Source: Opitutia bacterium (GTDB lineage: Bacteria > Verrucomicrobiota > Verrucomicrobiia > Opitutales > Seribacteraceae). Taken from it: a stretch of DNA of 14,865 nt. A program made the position numbers and the translations under genes. Shown here piece after piece: positions 11,616-14,865 of this stretch. Where the stretch lies: assembly GCA_018646565.1 (NCBI GenBank), contig JABGUO010000274.1:1-14865 (forward strand), in the 5' to 3' direction. Position 1 is the first letter of the stretch. Each line of letters opens with the position of its first letter. The notes under the pieces are model-generated. The model saw only the letters and a program-made list of their open reading frames with translations, did not search any database and was not told where the DNA came from.

Positions 11616-14437
11616 CTACTTATTTTTATTATTTGTCGATTTGTCTAATCACCCTCTTCCCTGCATTTTCAAATATTAAGCCAAATGTTCTTTTTATTGC
11701 AATCGACGATCTTAGACCGGAACTAAGTTCTTATGGTTCCAAAGTAAAGACACCCCACATTGATCAACTTGCTTCCACTGGTATGCTTTTCGAAAGGGCT
11801 TATTGCCAGCAAGCCGTTTGCGGGGCTTCACGCCTTTCCATTATGGGAGGTCTTTACCCTACCCTAACTGGAGAGCAAACCTTTCATGTGGATGGTTGGA
11901 GAAAAAGGCACCCCGATCTCAAGACCCTCAATCAGCATTTTACCGAGAAGGGTTTCAACACTATAGGGTTGGGTAAGATTTACCACGGGAACAATGGTCC
12001 CGGTGTAGATCAGAAAAACTGGACTCAATGGGTCAAAATGAAAGGGGTTTCTCACTACGCCAAAAAAGAAAATATCGATATTTTAAATAAAGCTCTGACC
12101 GAAATCCAACCGGGCGTTGAACATGATCCGCTCAAAGGTCCTCTAACGGAGAGTGCGAATGTGCACGACGACACTTACACCGATGGAAGGACAACCGCAA
12201 AAACTATCGAACTCCTTAAAAGCTTGGGAGAGAATAGAGAAAAACCTTTTTTCCTAGCAGTTGGTCTGACCAAACCCCACCTTCCATTCGTAGCCCCAAA
12301 GAAATATTGGGACATGTACAATAGAGCAGACTTTAACATGCCATCGAACAAAGGAACCCCCCCTGGATATCCAAGCTATGCAGCCAATCAGTTTGCTTAT
12401 GAAATGCACAAGTACAGTGATTTCAATGGTAAAAGCCCCAAGGATTTGTCTGATAAAACAAACAAACGCTTGCTTCATGGATACGCGGCATGCACAAGTT
12501 ATGCAGATGCATGTGTGGGGCGAATTCTCAATGCATTAGAGAAAAACAATCTCGCAGAAAATACCATTATTGTCCTGTGGGGAGATCATGGATGGAAACT
12601 TGGAGATCATTCGAGTTGGTGCAAGCATACCAACTTTGAATGCGATACCCGAGTTCCTTTGATTGTACGGGATCCTCGTTTGGAGGGTGGGCAAAAAACC
12701 AACAGACTAGTAGAATTAATCGACCTGTACCCGACTCTATGTGATCTGACTGGCTTACCTATTCCTGATCACTGCCAAGGTCGAAGTTTCCGCAAACTAC
12801 TCTCCGATCCTGAAGCGGGTCATCGCTTGGACGCCTACAGTTCCTACCCGACTTACAAAAATATTGGCCACAGTATTCGTTTTAAAAACTTTCGTTATAC
12901 GGAATGGCATGACAAGGATAAAAATACGGTCGCACAAGTGCTGACTAATCTTGAGGCAGACCCAGGAGAAGTCACCAATTGTATGGACGATCCAAATTGT
13001 GCCGATGATTTATCCTATGCTCAAGAAAGACTCAATCTTCGCGCCAGTCAGGCAATCCAACCCAACCCACCGAGCGAATCAGCCCCACCCCAGAAGCAAT
13101 TATTAAATATCGATCCCTCTCCTGAAAACCTTAGGCAGTCGATTGATGGCTTTGGCGGTTCTCTTGCTTTTTGGGCAATTCAAGCCGATGACGAAGCCTT
13201 GGGGTTTGCATTTAAGGAATTAAAAACCACTATTTTGCGAGCCCAGGGTGAAGTATCAAAAAAAGGAATCGTTGATCACAACCGTGAGATTTTGCAACGG
13301 GCTATGAAATTAAATCCTGAACTCGAAGTCCTGCTCACTTTCTGGCAACCCCGTTCCTCCACGCTTCTCAAAACTGATGATTGGCTCGATGAAATCGCCA
13401 CAGTAAAAGACAAGCAATACTTCCTAAAGTCAGAAATGGAGGATGCATGGGCGACAGAAATTGTGAACCGGGTTCAGCAATATTTGGATTGGGGTATCAA
13501 TGTAACCAATCTTGGGGTTCAGAATGAAACTAATTATTCTCACCTTGGCACCCAGACCTGTATTTGGGATCCATTAGTACTTAAGTCATTTATCGAAAAT
13601 AAACTTAAACCGAAACTGGTAAAAGCTGGACTTAAAGTTTTAATCACCGCACCTGACCTTGCTTATGTCGGATACAAGGGAACCGAAGTGCGGCGCTTTC
13701 TACCCACTATCCAAAGCAAAGCCGTCGATCTGGTTGCCTACCACATGTATGATAGCTTTAAAGATGGTACTGATGGCAGTCTTGAAGTGCTCAGGGAAAA
13801 CAGTAAACAAATCGGACAGATTCGAAATGAAAATTTCCCCCTTAAGAAATTTTGGATGACTGAAACGACAGGGGCTCAATGGAATAATGACGAATGGCAT
13901 ACTTATGGATGGACTCCCGAAGCTTCTGAATTCGATAAGGCACTATTAGCTGCACGCTATATACACATGACTTTTGCCGAGGCTCAAGCAAACGTATTTT
14001 TGTGGTGGGGCTTGGTTTATTCTCTCGCTCCAGACCGAGTTAACGATCAAATGACTCGCCAAAAGCATCGTGATGAAGGCCTCGTTTTAGTTGAGGAAAA
14101 GGGAGGGGCGAACGGAAAACAAAAATTTCTCGAAAAGACCAAAAAGTTTTATTTCTTTAAACAGTATGCCAATTATATTTGGAAAGGTTCCCGAAGGATT
14201 GAACTTGAATCCCCCGCCCCCTTGGAGATAACCGCTTTTCAAACTTATGATAAAAGTAGAATTGTGGTGGTCGCAATCAACCCTTCTAACTCCAAACAAA
14301 TTCTAGAAATCAAAATTCCGGATGGAATGATTGAGAGAAGAGCCTTTCAGACTGACCAAAAATTAAATTGTGAACTAGTACAACCGTCCCAAGCACTTCC
14401 CCCGCAATCAGCACGCACTTACATTTATACTCGGTAA
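11612..14437 (+). CDS. Bifunctional fusion: iduronate-2-sulfatase-like sulfatase + GH30-type glycoside hydrolase
   Basis: One uninterrupted frame encodes 941 residues with a signal peptide (about 1-20). Residues 22-480 form a sulfatase of the iduronate-2-sulfatase type. It has NVLFIAIDDLRPELSSYG with D32 and D33, the active-site motif C70-G-A-S-R74, the marker VGLTKPHLPFVAPKKYW, and WGDHGWKLGDHSSWCKHTNF with D325-H326. A Pro/Gln-rich linker follows (483-496). Residues 500-941 resemble a GH30 enzyme of clan GH-A: the hallmark IDGFGGS (511-517), the likely acid/base E639 in GVQNETNY, and the likely nucleophile E751 in WMTETTG. A C-terminal beta domain ends the protein (FFKQYANYIWKGSRRIE; ITAFQTYDKSRIVVVAINPS). 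It should remove sulfate and cleave a glycosidic bond on one exported chain. The sulfatase motif has Ala in place of Pro, a variant accepted by some maturation systems. The exact substrates are unknown. Confidence 0.9.
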   Translation: MTTYFYYLSICLITLFPAFSNIKPNVLFIAIDDLRPELSSYGSKVKTPHIDQLASTGMLFERAYCQQAVCGASRLSIMGGLYPTLTGEQTFHVDGWRKRHPDLKTLNQHFTEKGFNTIGLGKIYHGNNGPGVDQKNWTQWVKMKGVSHYAKKENIDILNKALTEIQPGVEHDPLKGPLTESANVHDDTYTDGRTTAKTIELLKSLGENREKPFFLAVGLTKPHLPFVAPKKYWDMYNRADFNMPSNKGTPPGYPSYAANQFAYEMHKYSDFNGKSPKDLSDKTNKRLLHGYAACTSYADACVGRILNALEKNNLAENTIIVLWGDHGWKLGDHSSWCKHTNFECDTRVPLIVRDPRLEGGQKTNRLVELIDLYPTLCDLTGLPIPDHCQGRSFRKLLSDPEAGHRLDAYSSYPTYKNIGHSIRFKNFRYTEWHDKDKNTVAQVLTNLEADPGEVTNCMDDPNCADDLSYAQERLNLRASQAIQPNPPSESAPPQKQLLNIDPSPENLRQSIDGFGGSLAFWAIQADDEALGFAFKELKTTILRAQGEVSKKGIVDHNREILQRAMKLNPELEVLLTFWQPRSSTLLKTDDWLDEIATVKDKQYFLKSEMEDAWATEIVNRVQQYLDWGINVTNLGVQNETNYSHLGTQTCIWDPLVLKSFIENKLKPKLVKAGLKVLITAPDLAYVGYKGTEVRRFLPTIQSKAVDLVAYHMYDSFKDGTDGSLEVLRENSKQIGQIRNENFPLKKFWMTETTGAQWNNDEWHTYGWTPEASEFDKALLAARYIHMTFAEAQANVFLWWGLVYSLAPDRVNDQMTRQKHRDEGLVLVEEKGGANGKQKFLEKTKKFYFFKQYANYIWKGSRRIELESPAPLEITAFQTYDKSRIVVVAINPSNSKQILEIKIPDGMIERRAFQTDQKLNCELVQPSQALPPQSARTYIYTR

Positions 14438-14612
14438 ATGAAGGTGTAAGGTTCGGCGGTCTAAATAACCACACTTGCTAATATCCTAGTATATACCTAC
14501 TGACAAAAAGTGTTTTAAACGGTGGGCTTATTCCTACCTGTAGATTTAATCAGATAGCAGGAAAATGAATTCTTTCATCAAGGGAATATCAAGAAAGTCA
14601 TGGTGAATTACT

Positions 14613-14865
14613 CTACTTTACTTTCATAATCCCACGCATTAACATGTGGTGACCAGGGAAAGTGCATACATAAGGATAATCTCCCCTGGTAGATGGAGCC
14701 GTAAAAGTAAGTACTTCTTCTTTTCCATGATCTAAAAGTTTGGTAGAGAAAAGTACATCTGTGCTATCCGGCACAAAAGCCAGATCAAATCCTTTAGCCC
14801 CAAGGATTAGGGCTTGCTGGGCCACTACATCGGCTTTTGCAGGCTTGGTAAATACCAGATTATGA
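14613..14865 (-). CDS. Azurin/plastocyanin-type copper domain, C-terminal end; start outside window
   Basis: The minus-strand frame is open to the right edge and ends at the stop codon at 14613-14615. It starts within HNLVF, continues to FTAPSTRGDYPYVCTFPGHH, and ends LMRGIMKVK. The spacing Cys, +5 His, +9 Met in CTFPGHHMLM matches the azurin copper ligands, and the early His of HNLVF is the fourth ligand. A type-1 copper site for electron transfer is therefore well supported. A GTG at 14825 could be read as a start but would cut off the first ligand, so this is the tail of a longer protein. In PVC bacteria such domains often sit at the C-terminus of large secreted dehydrogenase-like, CxxCH-containing proteins, but the rest cannot be seen here. 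Confidence 0.88.
   Translation of the reverse strand, partial: HNLVFTKPAKADVVAQQALILGAKGFDLAFVPDSTDVLFSTKLLDHGKEEVLTFTAPSTRGDYPYVCTFPGHHMLMRGIMKVK

Noticed and set aside
14438..14612. Terminator between the fusion gene and the copper-domain gene
   Set aside because: I found no stem longer than a few base pairs followed by a T-tract on either strand, so none is annotated.
14613..14825. Copper-domain fragment as a complete small gene with a GTG start
   Set aside because: The frame continues upstream to the window edge and contains the first copper ligand (HNLVF), so the gene is partial.

Overview
The window looks like chromosomal DNA of a carbohydrate-degrading bacterium of the PVC superphylum, most likely Verrucomicrobiota or Planctomycetota. 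This rests on gene content: a Tat-exported DUF1552 protein next to a large c-type-cytochrome DUF1587/1592/1588/1585 protein, several S1-type sulfatases, a 24-residue leucine-rich-repeat protein of planctomycete style, and an azurin-like copper domain at the right edge. The DNA is moderately AT-rich, and most genes lack a clear Shine-Dalgarno sequence. The exact lineage cannot be fixed from the sequence alone. No rRNA, tRNA, CRISPR array, transposase or integrase is visible.

Layout, left to right. (1) 2-544 (+) is the C-terminal end of a sulfatase. (2) 545-1014 is non-coding and holds two tandem copies of a 136-148 bp repeat, each ending in a strong terminator-type hairpin with a GNRA loop. 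(3) 1015-1875 (+) is a secreted jelly-roll protein resembling polysaccharide lyases. (4) 1937-4035 (+) is a tightly packed set: a lone phosphomannose-isomerase-type cupin, pdxA (no intervening base) and a secreted protein with seven 24-residue leucine-rich repeats (ATGA overlap with pdxA). (5) 4045-11473 (-) is a long run of co-directional genes. In transcription order these are a CGPSR sulfatase, a HAD phosphatase/phosphoglucomutase-like protein overlapping it, a second sulfatase with the odd motif CSTAR, then after a 146-base gap the DUF1592-type cytochrome and the DUF1552 protein. (6) 11474-11611 is a divergent intergenic region with two very short candidate leader ORFs. (7) 11612-14437 (+) encodes a 941-residue fusion of an iduronate-2-sulfatase-like enzyme and a GH30-type glycoside hydrolase. 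(8) 14613-14865 (-) is the C-terminal end of a protein carrying a type-1 copper (azurin/plastocyanin) domain.

Taken together, most genes fit a locus for breaking down a sulfated, probably uronic-acid-containing polysaccharide. Four sulfatase domains of different subtypes would remove sulfate, and a lyase-like protein and a GH30 domain would cut the backbone. The HAD enzyme would handle phosphosugars, and the DUF1552/DUF1592 pair may add an extracytoplasmic redox step. The standout item is the single-chain sulfatase-GH30 enzyme, which would couple desulfation and glycosidic cleavage. The substrate is not determinable here, and the cupin-pdxA-LRR set may be unrelated to it.
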